DNA of 64,000 nt from Pyrus communis (GCF_963583255.1 NC_084817.1:10050121-10114120); one strand, 5' to 3'. Counted from the stretch's first letter, positions 12,172-24,690 are shown. Made by a program: numbers and translations. Notes: generated by a model not told the origin, from the sequence alone.

Positions 12172-13499
12172 ATATATAATATTTCTATGTGTGTAGATAT
12201 TAAGTGAGAACTGGCATGGCAGAAATTGAACGTATTTGAAGCTCTATAGCTTATAGCTTGTCTTTGTGCTTACGTATACAGTGGAAACTTAACGCATGGG
12301 GATAAGCTAAGGGGGATGGCATGCATGCACAACCACCAGTTTGTGATTCAGTACATTTGCATGCCATGTCATGCCAACCTATAATTTCATAGATACGCCC
12401 TGCATCTAACTCTGCTGAGTCTCAGTCGTATTATTTATGCCACAACCCTAACTTCCCCATCCCTCAGCGCCTGCTGAATATACCTACCTATACATAGAGG
12501 ATGATGTTATTCACTCATTCATTTTTAACTCTCACATATCTTTGTTAATTTTTTTTTTATTATTGTTCTTCTTCAATTTATTTGATCTAACAACCGAAAA
12601 TTTAAAAAGATGTGTGAGAAGTAAAAATAAGTATATAGGTAATGTTATCTTACATATATAAAGTATATACCCCAGTACGAAGTGCTTATATTACATTTGC
12701 ATGTGGTACGCATATGTATACGTGTTGCTCTTACATACAAGTACATATATTAAGAAAACTTATGTTAACATGAAGAAATTAAGAAATTGAGTTCAACTTT
12801 AAGGTAAAAGATGAATTACATACGTATCAAGAAAACTTATTCATTCAAATTCTCCTCAAAATAGTAGGGTGAGAATGAATAGATTTCTTTCATGTTTAAT
12901 TTCATCAAATGAAAAATCATTCATATTTACTTCCAATATAGTAAATTATCCAAAGCATTATCTCATCCTAGATACCAAACGAAGCCATACTCTTATATAC
13001 ATATGCAGGACTTTCTCTCTGGAAGACGTCTGGTAGTGGGGATTAGTTACCCGGCCTTTTACATTGTTAGGTGCTAGGTTTAACGACCGGCAACGAGTAA
13101 TTTCCATTGTTGTTTTGCTTGATTTGACCATTCTGACGTGAATGTATGTTTAAGCGTATATAACTACTCATGGAGGTAAGTTTGTGTTATATAAGCAATC
13201 CAAACCTCAAAATTACCAATGAACCAACATTAGAGTTTAGTTATAGAATTGAAATCTCAAGGTCATTACATTAGTTAGATCATTCGCTTATGCTTGTATG
13301 GATGAATTTAATGGTTAATACATGATAACTTTCATATATATGTTCCTTTCATATAAAATATCAGAACTCATTTACACACATGAGTAACTAACCGTAGCAC
13401 AATTTTATTCGAGAAACAGTTTTTTGCAATTTGCAAATCGTCATGTGTAGAGACAATAAATTCTTAGCTTTTTTCCAGAGGAGTAGAAAGGCCAAACAG
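12172..13499. other. Intergenic DNA
   Basis: No gene is recognised. At 12505..12650 there is a relative of the TTCACACAT...ATGTGTGA element seen at 50213..50373. Confidence 0.4.
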
Positions 13500-14161
13500 G
13501 GGTGGTGGGGTGGGGGTCTCTTGGCATCAGGTGGAATGCAAAGTGCACGGTAAGAAATGAATCTAACAAGAGATCAGATTCTCAGAGAGAGAGAGAGAGA
13601 GAGAAGAAGAGGAGAGAGTGTGTGTTCAATCAACCATGCAATTTGCCTCTCAGTCCTTTCTCTGTGCTCTGTCTGCAGAATGGGTCAGTACTAGTACAGA
13701 AGAGAGAGGGAGAACAAGAGGTAAGCATGGCGTAAGTTCCTGGCACCGTAACGCGTGCATGGAAGCGTGTGAAGTGGATTTCGAATTCAATACACACCCC
13801 CGCTTGGAGCTAGCTAGCTTTTCTCTCCTTGGACTTTTTCTACCCAGTAACCCCCATCTATATCTTTCTCTTTCATCACCATGCATTGTCTTATATATGG
13901 CGGCAGAGAGAGAATATTAACTTCGATTTCATAAATCTCATCTTATTTAGCAAAAATGCTATGGTGCTTTGAATTATTTCCGCAAAAATATAGTGCTGCA
14001 TAATATATCAAATACTGAAGCTTTTAACTTTTAAATATTGATTATTGCATTTTTTTTTATGACTTTTGAAGGGTTAAAATCCTAGAGTACATATATTTGC
14101 TAATTTTGTCATATGTATAATTGGGGAAATGGTCACGCCTGCATGCATGGCAATTTGCATC

Positions 14162-14194
<33 letters not shown>

Positions 14195-14330
14195 TGGATG
14201 GAAATGGAAGGAGAGCTGTCAATCGGGTTTTCTAAGAGCTTCGTACGATCGTGTATATGCATATGGGAGGAGGGGTCAGAGCCCCATCATTGTCTCAATT
14301 ATCAGGTCCTGAGAATTACGTGAGAGAGAG
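13500..14330. other. Unassigned stretch with two AG microsatellites
   Basis: The composition is less AT-rich than the surroundings. AG microsatellites lie at about 13583..13604 and 14162..14188. Several frames of 60 to 100 residues cross them on both strands, but they are mostly RERERE- or SLSLS-type translations of the dinucleotide repeat. An untranslated exon or promoter of an unseen gene is possible. I recognise no protein, and none of the conserved plant microRNA sequences I know. Confidence 0.3.
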
Positions 14331-17300
14331 ATTGTGAGATTGTGAAATTGCATATTGGTTGATCTCATCGACCTAATTACCTACACAGACCTTTTACCTG
14401 CTGTGTGTCCTCATATTTATTGATGCAAACTGCTGTGCCAAGATCTTCTACTAAAACTTGCCTGACCTCATCTTCACCAAAATATTATGTGTATATATCT
14501 CTCGAGAAGGAGAGTGGGAGGGTGGGTAAATGAATTAGGACGATTCCTTCCATTGTAATGTGTTTGACTATCTAATAAACCACATGACATGTTAATCTCA
14601 CGTTATGAAATGTGTAAGAATATTAATACATAATGCGAGACTTAACATTGTATAGACATGTCAGGATTGTTGAATATCCCTTTAAAAATGCACAATGTCT
14701 GATTATCATTGTTGATGAGCAAATTCAATAAGAAAAAAAATCTCACCTCCAAATATTTTAGCAAAATGAAAAGTTGAGATTTAACTAACATTCTCATGAC
14801 AAAAAAATATGTGAAGGGGAATTTTCAAATTGAGGAATGTTATTAGTCCAACATATATGGACATGGAGACTATAATTTGATGAAAAAACTGAATTAAGGC
14901 ACATGAAAGAATATAACATTGTTAATAAAATGCATAGAAATATAAATGAAATACTTCAATATTAATTTAAAAATATAAATAGTCTGAACTCTCTCTATCC
15001 TAGTATCCTAGCTCCCAATATAAGCCATAGGACTATCATGATCATCACATATATCATGAATGCAAGGCAGATATTAAGGTAAGGAAAATTATCAAAAGAG
15101 CAAGTCTGAATGTTATTTGCTCCTCCTAGACTGCTTGCACGTAAACCTTTTCTTAGAAACAAAACAAGAAATCTTGAGACTGTTGTACAAATATTAGAAT
15201 TTTAATTGATTTTATGCAACAGGTACAGCTCCTGTAAATTGCAGATAGAAATGGAATTCTAGCTTGGAAGACCGAGGAGCTCATTTGACGATGGGACTGT
15301 GATGGAAAGCTGGCAGCACAGGAAGCAAGAAAATAGCTGCAGTATTTTTTGGTGTAATCAAAAATAAAAATAGCTGCAGAAATTTCTGCAAGGAAACGAA
15401 AAGTTTTTTGAAATCTTCGAATTTTGCATTGAATGACCAACTGAAAGGTCATGCACGTGGAACTCTTCTTTTTACCAAATTTATTTACAATCACACATTT
15501 TTTTTTTTTTTTTTTGAGAAGTATTTACGATTATACTTGACTTCTGAAAGGCGACTAGAAATTTTTACTCAAAATTTTTTGTGTTCGAGTCATAAAATTT
15601 GGTGCTTATGATCGAAATTGCTCACATTATAAGTTATTATGTAATAATCATCTATGCAAAAAATAAATACAAATTAGGCAATGAACTATATAAAAACAAA
15701 TAGACGAATTCAATAAAGCATTACGAACTGTCTATCTGTTTACTACAGTTGATTAACTAAATGATCTTAATTTTAATTGATTTTTTTTTTTTTTTGCAGA
15801 TATGATCTTTATAGCGTGATGTATAGTATGATTAACACGAAGTTATGTGAATCAATCATGAAAATTTTTGAATATAACTTCTCACTCATCTTTGAGTAGT
15901 CAAAATACAACATACAAAATTCAGCATTCTAAGATTGTATTGGGTAAGTATTATGTCCACACTCATTTTATCAAATTTTGCCAAAGTGGGTATATAATTT
16001 GTAATATTTTTATGGTACGGAGTGGGTATATAATTTGTAATTTGAATGAGCGGTACTAAAAATGAATAATTGAAATTAAAAATAAAATTTCAAATTTAAT
16101 AATTAGAAAGCACTGAATGCTACATACCCATTAAAGCGACACCCATAAATTTGTCCTCCAAAATCCTAAAACTTGAGAAAGAGATATGTGAAAGTACAAG
16201 GGTAATTTTTTGTTTGGTGAAAGAGAAGATCGAGCGAGCGAGCTCATTCATTCATTCACCAAACCTACACTACACGTTTGGGGACTGCCAAGAATGGACA
16301 AAGGAGATATAAATATGAGAAAACGTGAATGAGAATTGTGGAAGTGTAAGTGAACAGAGAGTGGAATGCATTCCACTACATGTTTGTGAGATATTTTTTA
16401 TCTTTTTTCCTAAAAAAAATGAGACAACTGATGGTAAACCACGATTATCTATCATTTATGCGGCCCGAAAAGACTCACAAAGACATTTCAGCCTCCCTTT
16501 GACCACAAGTCTGACTTCATTTTTGTAAGATGGATATGTCCCTCATTAATCAATGGACAACCACTTAATCAGTTCAGCATATGTAAATGGATCAATTTGA
16601 CCTGCATTAATATTCAAAACCCCAAAATGGATCATTAGTTATTTGGTTAAAATTCTTTTACCAATTAGTTTCAAAATATGCCGGGTGGATTTTTTTTTTC
16701 AATCCACTAGCTAGCCACTGCATTTCAGGTTTAAACACTTTCCTTTTTTTACTGTGTAGTAATACTATCGCTTTTAATTCTAAAAAATTATCAATCATCA
16801 ACTAGCTTTTTTTTTTGTTCAAATCAACTAGCTATTTGTTTGGTGATATCTAAGGATTTCAAAATCGATTGGAAAGATTCACCTTATGGATTAAGTTGGA
16901 AGACTGATGCCAAGCCCCTCTACTTGTCATAAAATTTCACCCACCTTATAACTAAAATATACATGATAAATTAATATAAAGTGAGTGAAGAGGATATATT
17001 AAAAAGTCTTAACATAGTAGCACTCAAGTTGAAAGTCTTATTAATTTAAAAAAAAAAAAAATCAATCGAAGAGGATATATTAGAAAATACGAAGAAATTA
17101 ATTGCACCTTCATAAACGAAACCAGATAATATAAATTTATTTAGAAAGGTGATTTGTATACAAAATTTTTTAGCTTCTCATTCACTCCTCTTTATTCATG
17201 ACTATTAGATTAAATAAATCAAACAGAAACAACAAATAAGATTAAACAAGAGTGTGTGTGTGTGAGACAAAAAAAAAAAAAACAGCTAAAAAAGTATGTG

Positions 17301-17415
17301 CGTGTGTGTGTATCATTTTCCTTCATTAACATAAAATGTACCTATTTCTAATTAAACAACTACAATATAGTTAACCAAACAATAAACATTCAAATATAAC
17401 GGACAAGTAGCATAT
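14331..17415. other. AT-rich intergenic DNA
   Basis: No gene is recognised. It holds T-runs near 15499..15516 and 15781..15795. A dispersed repeat at about 15560..15740 is related to 17886..18050: both contain TACTCAAAATT, TTTGGTGCTTATGATC or TTTTGTGCTTATGATC, and a following AATAATCATC/AAAGATCATC segment. Confidence 0.4.
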
Positions 17416-17558
17416 AACTTGTATGTTAGTAGAAATTTAAAACTCAAAGATGCATAGACTAGTAACATAACTTGTATGTTAGTAGAAATTTAAAACTCAA
17501 AGATGCATAGACTAGTAACATAACTTGTATGTTAATAGAAATTTAGAACTCAAAAGTC
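17416..17558. repeat. 53-bp tandem repeat, about 2.7 copies
   Basis: The phrase AACTTGTATGTTAGTAGAAA starts at 17416, 17469 and 17522, giving a 53-bp period. Copies 1 and 2 are essentially identical, and copy 3 has a few changes and is incomplete. Confidence 0.9.
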
Positions 17559-18814
17559 CATGACAAATGATACTCCATTAGAAATTCTATGTGTTTTTAA
17601 TAGAATTAAAAATGTAATTTCTAATGAGCTGAATGTTTGAGTTTTTTTTGGTGAACTAGAAATGCATTACCAGAGCAAACGCCTATAGACGCTCATTTCA
17701 CATTCTTGTGTTTATGTATACTGTGTACATCAACTTTATTAAATGTTTCTGTTGTAGACAGTTAAATTCAGAGAAACACTAGAGTGATAGAAGAGTTGCA
17801 AATCTTGTTTAAAGTGGTAGATGCAAACGTTAAAAAATAAATCCAAAATATTCCAGCCCATAATAGAATAATGCTTTGATTATTCAAGGATGAGTAAAAA
17901 TTCATACTCAAAATTCTTTCTATTCGAATCTAGAATTTTGTGCTTATGATCAGAACTATTATATTATGAATCACTCTGTAAAGATCATCTTAGCGAAAAA
18001 TAAATTAAAACTAAAATTGTTTAATCAATCTATTGCAAAAAGTAGGAATTGGTGATTTAAGTTAGATTAGACACTTAAACTTTGCTTTGCTTCCATCGTT
18101 TTAAACCTTTGAGTTGCATGAATATTGAGCCCCTTTATTCAGTTTCATATTGTTTCCCTTCATGTTTCAGCCTTGTTTGATCCTTGATTCAAATATATTT
18201 GTTTCATTTCATTGTTTAAAATATAAGTAGCATTTCAACTTATAATAAATTCAGACCTTCTGAATCATTTTCTTAGTGAAGGCGTTAGGACCTTAAATTT
18301 CCATGCAGAAATAACAATTTCATACTATATTTTGTTGGCCCGGAAAGTAGTAATCCAACCTTTTTTCTTGGTTAAACTTGGCAATCATCAAGTTAAAATA
18401 ATGATTGGCCTGCATTCATTTAAGATGAGAATCACTTGAACGATGAAAATTCCATGCAGAAGTAAAACGTAACCATAACTGTTTGGAAGATGAGAATTTA
18501 CTTGAATAATGAAAATTTGCGTATAATTAATTGAAACTTCTCATGAATAACGGAGATAGAAATACATTCTATTTCTGAAATTTTTTGTACAAACTACAAA
18601 GCTAAGGAACATACACGAGACGGAAACGAAGTCAAAGCCCCCAGCAAAATTGTTACGTATACAAACCCAAAAGAGAAAAAATTGAAGTGCAAAGCATTGC
18701 TAAGGTGAAATTAAAATCATTATCCCCTGTAAATACATTAACTTAGAGAACGATATAACAACTCTCCTATTTTTTTTTTCCTTTTTTTTTTTATACAATT
18801 CAAATTTGTGGAGA
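17559..18814. other. Intergenic DNA downstream of the YUCCA gene
   Basis: No gene is seen. It should include the 3' UTR and polyadenylation region of the minus-strand YUCCA gene near 18400..18814, but no poly(A) signal stands out. T-runs lie at 18768..18792. Confidence 0.4.
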
Positions 18815-20127
18815 TTATTTCAGTAGGATAACATGGGAATTACAGTAATTATTCCTGCAATCTTTGTTTGTCTTCCAAAGCTGAGTAATATCCTTGGCTA
18901 TCGCAACAGCATCAGAAGCCGTTCCAAGAAGCCCTCTTCTTGTGAAGCCAACTGTGTAGAGACCATCACTTCCTTTCCAGCAGTTGGGAAAGGATGTTTT
19001 TGGCATCCCATCTTTGGTGAAAAAGTCACAACCCTAATATACCAAAAAATCAAATAAAAATGTAAATATATTTGCTGAATAGTAACCATCATACATGAAA
19101 CCCCACAAGGTATTTAGCTTGCATATGTACAAAAAAATATAATATGAAATGAATTATAGGTGGAGAAGAGAAGAGATTATGAAGTGTCATTGAAACTTGA
19201 GTCATTACTTCTCGTAGTGTAACGAGTGTATACATCCAGTGACACTAATGTAGAGATTATGCCATGTCACTAAATATATACACCCGTGTATTACTACTTC
19301 TATTCCTCATAGCGTAACTAGTATATACATCCTACGACACTTTGGAATTTCTCGTGGAAGAGTCCAAACAAAAAGACCAAGTATTCTTTTGGGGGTTAGA
19401 AACAAGAAAACTCTCAAATTGTTTTATTCTTTTTTGCATGGAGAAAAGAAGGGGTTTGTAGGTATGTGGAACTATGTGGCCTATAGTTAGTGAATGTATC
19501 CAAGAGAGAGTGACAGGTGAGTGCATAATAAGTTAGAAGTAAAAACTAAAAAAGAGCAAGCTGGTGAGGGTTACCTTGAGCCAAGTAGGCACATTGCTTT
19601 TGTACCCAGTTGCTAAGATTATAGAATCAAACTCCTTCTCCTGTCCATTTATAAATCTTGCTCCATTTCTTGTTATCTCCTTCACCCCTTCCATCACCTG
19701 CAAAACAAAAACTAACAATTTAGCCAAAACCCTAATTCAAAAATTAAAAAAATTAAAAAAAAAGGGTAAGTTTCTAAGTACCTTTATTTTGTCAGATTTA
19801 ATTTGTGACAATGCTCCAACATCAAGAACTGGGGTTTTACCAGTGACATTCTTGAGCTCAATTGGGCCAGTTTTAGGCCTCTTAAGCCCTAATTGGTCTG
19901 TGTTGCCTAGGATGAAACTGGCCACTAGCAATACGACACTGTCCACAAGCTTCAAAGGCAGCCATTTAAGAAGTGCCATAGCGATCCCAAATGTTGAGAA
20001 CCCAAACATCTCTCTTGGCAAAACATGAACCTGTAAAACCAAAAACCCTTAATTTAATCACATAGATTAACAAAACCCAGAAACCAAAATTTGAAAATAA
20101 TCAAGATTATATATAATATTATATGTG

Positions 20128-20189
<62 letters not shown>

Positions 20190-20852
20190 GCTTACAGTGT
20201 TTCTAACAACCATATGAGGGATGGCATTGTATCTACAGAGGTCAAGGCTGACTTCCATGCCAGAATTTCCACACCCAACAACCAAAACCCTTTGGCTTTT
20301 GAAATCAGAGCCAGACTTGTACAGGCTGGTGTGAAGAACAGGGCCTTGAAACTTATCCATCCCAACAATCTCCGGTACAACCGGCTCAGCATTCTCTCCT
20401 GTGGCAACAATCAGCCACTTGGAAATGTACTCATAATCCTGAGTCTTCACTCTCCAAAACCCAGAAACGGAATTGAATTCTGCGGTCTGGACGGCCTGGT
20501 TGAACTTTGGTTTGATTGAGAAGTGGGAGGCGTAGGACTCCATGTATGAAATGAACTGGGATTTTGTAGGGTACCTTGGGAAATCTTCAGGGAACCCCAT
20601 GAGAGGAAGCTCGCAGAATTGCTTGGGGAGGTGGAGTTTGAGACGGTCGTAAGTTTTCTGCTGCCATAGAGAAGCTATGCAGTCGGATTTCTCGAGAATC
20701 AGAGAAGGGACGCCATTGTTAGAGAGGCAAGCTGCTGCTGCGAGACCAGATGGTCCTGCGCCTACAATGATAGGGCCTTGAAGAATCCCGGAATTGGATT
20801 CTTGGTTTTCTTGTTGGGGCTTTTTGGACGAACCCATGTCGGAAAATCCCAA
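18815..20852 (-). CDS. YUC: YUCCA-type indole-3-pyruvate monooxygenase (flavin-containing), four exons
   Basis: YUCCA enzymes use FAD and NADPH to oxidatively decarboxylate indole-3-pyruvate to indole-3-acetic acid, the last step of the main auxin pathway. Minus-strand exons are 20852..20196, 20030..19782, 19697..19575 and 19033..18815. All three introns are GT-AG and phase 0, giving 415 codons plus stop, the normal family size. Visible motifs are the FAD site GAGPSG (residues 31-36), the FMO signature [11 protein letters not shown] (168-178), the NADPH site GCGNSG (193-198), ATGYKSNVP (331-339) and the C-terminal [16 protein letters not shown] block. No motif is broken. A start at residue 6 (MGSSKK) is equally possible. 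The sequence looks closest to the YUC1/YUC4 type, judged from memory. Intron 1 begins beside a long AG tract. Confidence 0.95.
20131..20190. repeat. AG microsatellite in YUCCA intron 1
   Basis: Sixty bases of nearly pure AG end 1 bp before the intron 1 donor (GTAAG, minus strand, 20195..20191). On the gene strand this is a long CT tract directly after the 5' splice site. Confidence 0.9.
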
Positions 20853-21230
20853 GAAAGTTGAAAGAAAGTGTAAGATTTAGACAGGGGAAGCGAATGAGGG
20901 CGAGAGAGAGAGAGAGAGAAACCTTTGAGGGTTTCTTTTTACTTGCTCTGTTTCTAATGGAACTGTTAAGGGTGGTGTTTCTTTCACTCTGTTTTCCTGA
21001 GGAAAATCATGGTGAGGTGGGAATGAATTTAAAGAGGGTGGTGGGGGAGGGAAAGATTTGTGCTTTTAGGCAAGTGGGAAGAAGGGTTTGGAGATTTTAG
21101 AGAGAAGATTCAACACAAAGCGTATCAGGAGCGTGGGGTTTCTGAGCGACTGATGAGGAACTTTAATGCATAGAAAACAGAATAGGAAATGCAGAAAAAA
21201 AAAAAAAAAACAAGGGTTATAATTAGAAGT

Positions 21231-21263
<33 letters not shown>

Positions 21264-21430
21264 GAGGAGGAGTGGGGTTGTGTAATGGAGGCGTGAAGGT
21301 TAAGGAAAGGATTTGGTTTTCTTCAGCTCAAGGCCCTTTCTTCCTTCTCAGTTTTCTTCTGTGTGCAGAGAGGAGTTTTTTGGGAGGGTAAAGTGGTAGT
21401 AGGAGTAGGCAATCGTGTAAAGAGGGAAGA
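20853..21430 (-). promoter_or_regulatory. 5' leader/proximal promoter of the YUCCA gene
   Basis: This is the region immediately upstream of the start codon. It has AG tracts at about 20899..20920 and 21231..21258, typical of plant 5' UTRs on this strand (CT-rich in the gene sense), and an A-run at 21194..21209. If the TATA box at 21431 is used, the leader would be about 550 nt. Confidence 0.4.
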
Positions 21431-21438
21431 TATTTATA
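21431..21438 (-). promoter_or_regulatory. Candidate TATA box for the YUCCA gene
   Basis: The minus strand reads TATAAATA, a strong plant TATA consensus, about 580 bp before the start codon. No closer consensus stood out in the purine-rich leader. Assignment is by position and consensus only. Confidence 0.4.
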
Positions 21439-21549
21439 CATTTATGTGGGATTTTAATTTTTTAGGTCGAAATTTTGGGGAGGAATGCCATGTTCCACTC
21501 GCACTTTACAACATTGGTTTTCTACACAATTTTTGTTTAGAAATAATAT

Positions 21550-21880
21550 CAGAGAGATTAAATTTTGTAAACTAAATAACATGATAATTGATTATTGGAA
21601 TTGGATTATTAGTTAAATGGTTAATTAACGTGCTTATTTTTTTTATACACATAATTTAGTTTACAAATTTAGCCTAAGCATTATTTTTTTGTTTAGGCCA
21701 GCAGATTGAAACATACCCGGTTGAGAATTATAAATGGGTAATGTTAGAGAGATTAAATTTGCAGACTGAACTTTGTAAACTAAATGATGTGGAAGTTAAT
21801 GATTGGATTATTACTTAAGTATTGATTAACGTGTTTATTTTTTATTCATGATACATCATTTAAATTATGCAACTATTTAA
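21550..21880. repeat. Two GGGTAATG-type MITE copies upstream of YUCCA
   Basis: Copies lie at about 21550..21690 and 21737..21880. The second begins GGGTAATGTTAGAGAGATTA, and both contain ATTGGATTATTA followed by a TTAACGTG(C/T)TTAT phrase. They belong to the family described at 11280..12171. Their ends are partly lost. Confidence 0.45.
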
Positions 21881-22015
21881 ATTGATATATTGTGTCTTAA
21901 TGCAAGTGAATGATGTATATGGATTTGCTAGCGTTTGCTACCTCTGGAGGTTATGGGATTTGTCAATAGACACTAGTAAATTTTGCACTTCTTAACCTTA
22001 TTATTATAAACCTAA

Positions 22016-22316
22016 CACGTGTTGAATAATAAAAACCGCAGAAAACCCATACAAGATTTGACCTCCTTTTTTGTTTTTTTTTTCTTTTCAGAAAAGAGAA
22101 TTGGAAAACTGATAAAGAGAGTTTCAATGAAGGACTCGCCGGAGGCGCGTGGCGTGAATCCCCAAAGTAGTTGGCCGAATGGGGCACGTGAGATGCTGCT
22201 ACGTGGATGCCAAGTCGGCAGGGGAGTGGTTTTGTTGCACCGAAGGAAGCAGCGGTAATTGTTGCTTCCGTCGACAGCCCTCCGAGCGAGTAGTACTGCC
22301 TCTCTTTCGTCACGTG
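22016..22316. promoter_or_regulatory. Three CACGTG boxes in a GC-richer island
   Basis: Palindromic CACGTG hexamers lie at 22016..22021, 22185..22190 and 22311..22316, within a stretch clearly richer in C and G than its flanks. CACGTG is the G-box bound by bHLH (PIF-type) and bZIP factors. The stretch is 0.6 to 0.9 kb upstream of the candidate TATA box, so a distal YUCCA control region is a reasonable inference. A decayed gene fragment is an alternative, since minus-strand frames of 142 and 113 aa overlap it without any recognised domain. Confidence 0.35.
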
Positions 22317-22680
22317 GTGTAGTTCTTGCCGTCCTCTGCCGGGAAAATAACAACTCGAAAATGATACTTCAACATTTGATGTGGATTGCATTTAAGTATT
22401 TAATTTAAGTATCACTTTGGTCCCATGTTGCGATTTGAGATACAGACAGTTCAGTGATGATCTTAAACCAAGTACATAGTAGTCACATGCTTTTGGTTAT
22501 TTGACTTGGTTGAAATTAGAGGTGGCAAACAGTTGAGTTTGGCTGGTTTGAGTTAGTTAAACCTAACCTGTTAAGTTTGTGGGTGAAATGATTGGGCTCA
22601 AATGCCCATTATTTTTAACGAGTAAACTGTTTTACCCATTAAAATTATTTATTAATGTAATCCTCGAATCGAACACTTCA

Positions 22681-23140
22681 TAATTGCCCTCTTCTACCTC
22701 CTCCCACAACCCACAAACTCCACACATCTCCCTAAAATTCGTCCACTCCCACTCCACCCTCTTCGCCATCGTCATCTCCGCCATCCACATCCTCATCTCT
22801 CACTTCCTCGACAGGATCCAGCTCCTCTTCCTCCCCTCCTGACACCTCCATCTCCCAGGTTCCGCCTCCCACCCCGACCGCGTTGGTGCCTCCCTCGCCC
22901 CTTGCATCGCCAAGCTCCAAGTGCCCAAAAAAGAATGCCCCGACACCAAGCTCCTCTTTTTTTTGGCTTTGAGCTCGATGCCCTAGGCTCGGACATCTCT
23001 ATAAAGCTTATGAATTCGTGTCGGAAGGTGCTCAGGTCGTCATGGTTTTAGTTGCCGCCCACCTCAGCTTCACAATCGGCACCGAAAACGGCTTATTCTC
23101 CTTCCTCGAGTAGTGCTCCAGAAAGTCGGAGTTCTAGGGT
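22681..23140. other. GC-rich, coding-like stretch, unrecognised
   Basis: Composition shifts abruptly to C-rich, codon-like sequence between AT-rich flanks. One plus-strand reading gives a serine/proline-rich segment, then after a T-run a stretch containing AYEFVSEGAQVVMVLVAAHL and TIGTENGLFSFLE, but stops interrupt it. It looks like a decayed or captured host gene fragment. I do not recognise the parent. Confidence 0.3.
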
Positions 23141-23293
23141 TGACCGTGGTCACACTTCAGTCTTCACCATCAAAATGCTAAATTTAAAGATTACCCAATT
23201 GATTAATTGTAAAAGTGAATGGGATTAGTACCTAAAATCAAATAAAATCGAGGGAAGTGAGAGGACAAATCGAGGGATTAGTACCTAATCTAG

Positions 23294-23327
23294 AGTTGTT
23301 TGATACCCATTTCATTCTCCGTTTTAG

Positions 23328-23361
<34 letters not shown>

Positions 23362-23456
23362 TGAAAATCAAAATCAAAATTTGTCTTTGAGTTTTCATTT
23401 TTTTTTTTTTTTTTAAACTAAAAACTAAAAATGAAATGGCAATTAAATGATCCTAG
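23294..23456. mobile_element. Hairpin MITE
   Basis: The left arm is TTGTTTGATACCCATTTCAT plus TTAGTTT. The right arm is its imperfect inverse (AAACTAAAAACTAAAAATGA, then CAATTAAATGATCCTAG). The centre contains GAAAATT repeats and a T-run. Confidence 0.5.
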
Positions 23457-23607
23457 AATAGTCAGAAATCACAAGACATGGAAGTACTTTTGGGTTGAAC
23501 TTGATGTGTTTGGAGCTTCATGGCTAGAGGGATTGCTACATTTTAAAAGAGACGGACATCAAATTATGCGGTGGCTCTGATATGTATTTCGCATGGTTGC
23601 AATCACT

Positions 23608-23712
23608 ACCGCTTTGGATCTTTGAAGATCCGGTCTCCATCGCTTTGGATCTTTGAAGATTCGGTCTCCACTGCTTAGATTTGGTCACCACAGCCTTGGA
23701 TCTTTGAAGATC
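23608..23712. repeat. Short tandem repeat, 3 irregular copies
   Basis: The phrase CTTTGGATCTTTGAAGATC (or CTTGGATC..., GATTC) occurs three times, each near a GGTCTCC or GGTCACC, with the copies about 37 to 65 bp apart. Confidence 0.7.
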
Positions 23713-24299
23713 TATGAGGAGCTTTCCGCAGAACAGGATAATACATAGGCACTGATTGGTGAGTATTTTATGTAATCATTTCCTGATTTGAGCGAATAAA
23801 AAAATGTTAGTGTGTTCCTTATTTTTTAAGAAAAACTAACGAAAAGTTCAAAAAAAACTTATCTTTTAATAGAAGGCTCTCTTTAAAGGTATAGTGAATA
23901 GTATCAGAGAAATGTATAAATGTGGTTTTTCATTAAAAGTGAACAGTAGCGAAAGTGTTTTGTTAAATTTTCCTATTTTTTAAAGCCCAAGAAAAATTAA
24001 TGACATGTTCATTATTTTTAAACAAATAAAACATGAGTTAATTATGAGTTAATTTATCAATAGGTAAAATCAAAAGATAAGTATTCACTAGTACGTACAC
24101 AAATATTCTCATTGAATAATAATAAGAGAATAACAAGCCTCCCACGATGAGAGATGGAACAAGTAGTGACAAAAAAAAAGGATTTTTCGGATCTTAACAT
24201 TCATTGTATTATTAATATGGCATAGAGTTTCTTTTTCTTTTCTTTCTGTTTTGTTTATTGGGTATTGGACTTTAAGAAAGTGTCACTATAAGTGACACA
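23713..24299. other. AT-rich intergenic DNA
   Basis: No gene or element is recognised. Confidence 0.4.
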
Positions 24300-24690
24300 A
24301 GGATTTTTTTCTTTTTTAAGAAAAATTTATTCAATGAGAGAAATTACGAGTACAATTAAAGAGTAAAGCATTTTTAGAACTAGTAGGTAAAGACCTATCC
24401 CAAATATCAGTATTCTGAATGGAGTGCCCAACACTACAAATGACATCAATAAGAAAATTTGCCTCTCGAAAGATATGAGCCCAGGTTATAGAAGAAAAAT
24501 ATCATTCAAGCCATCTGATGTCCTCAATAATAGTCTTCAAGCGCCAATGTGTTATGCGCTTGTTCAAAACATGATCAATAATAAGCTTGGGGTCACCTTC
24601 TACATAGACATCTTTAAAACCTTTAACTTTTGTGGCAACCGACCGATTAAATTTTTAAGGCTCAATGTCACTGTCTAACAGTTTCCTTAA
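24300..24690 (-). mobile_element. 5'-truncated LINE (L1-type) 3' end with RNase H-like domain
   Basis: Read on the minus strand, the stretch encodes a recognisable RVT_3/RNase H-like tail: a VYVEGDPKLIIDHVLN segment, WRLKTIIEDIRWLE, then W.HIFREANFLIDVICSVGH. A stop lies in place of the residue after RWLE. The coding part is followed by AATAAATTTTTC and an A-rich tail (a T-run on the plus strand at 24303..24320), as expected of a LINE 3' end. Everything upstream (endonuclease, reverse transcriptase) is absent, the usual result of 5' truncation during insertion. Clear target duplications were not found. Confidence 0.75.

Noticed and set aside
14074..14323. Three overlapping frames with RERERE or SLSLSL runs
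   Set aside because: They are products of the AG microsatellite, which leaves several frames open without coding meaning.
20067..20195. C-terminal extension SLSLSL... of the first YUCCA exon
   Set aside because: It is intron 1 read through the CT tract. The GTAAG donor and the exact family continuation at 20030 show that it is spliced out.
21963..22391. 142-codon minus-strand frame and overlapping 113-codon frame
   Set aside because: Arg/Ser-rich, two competing frames, no recognisable motif. A GC-richer regulatory island explains the open frames as well.
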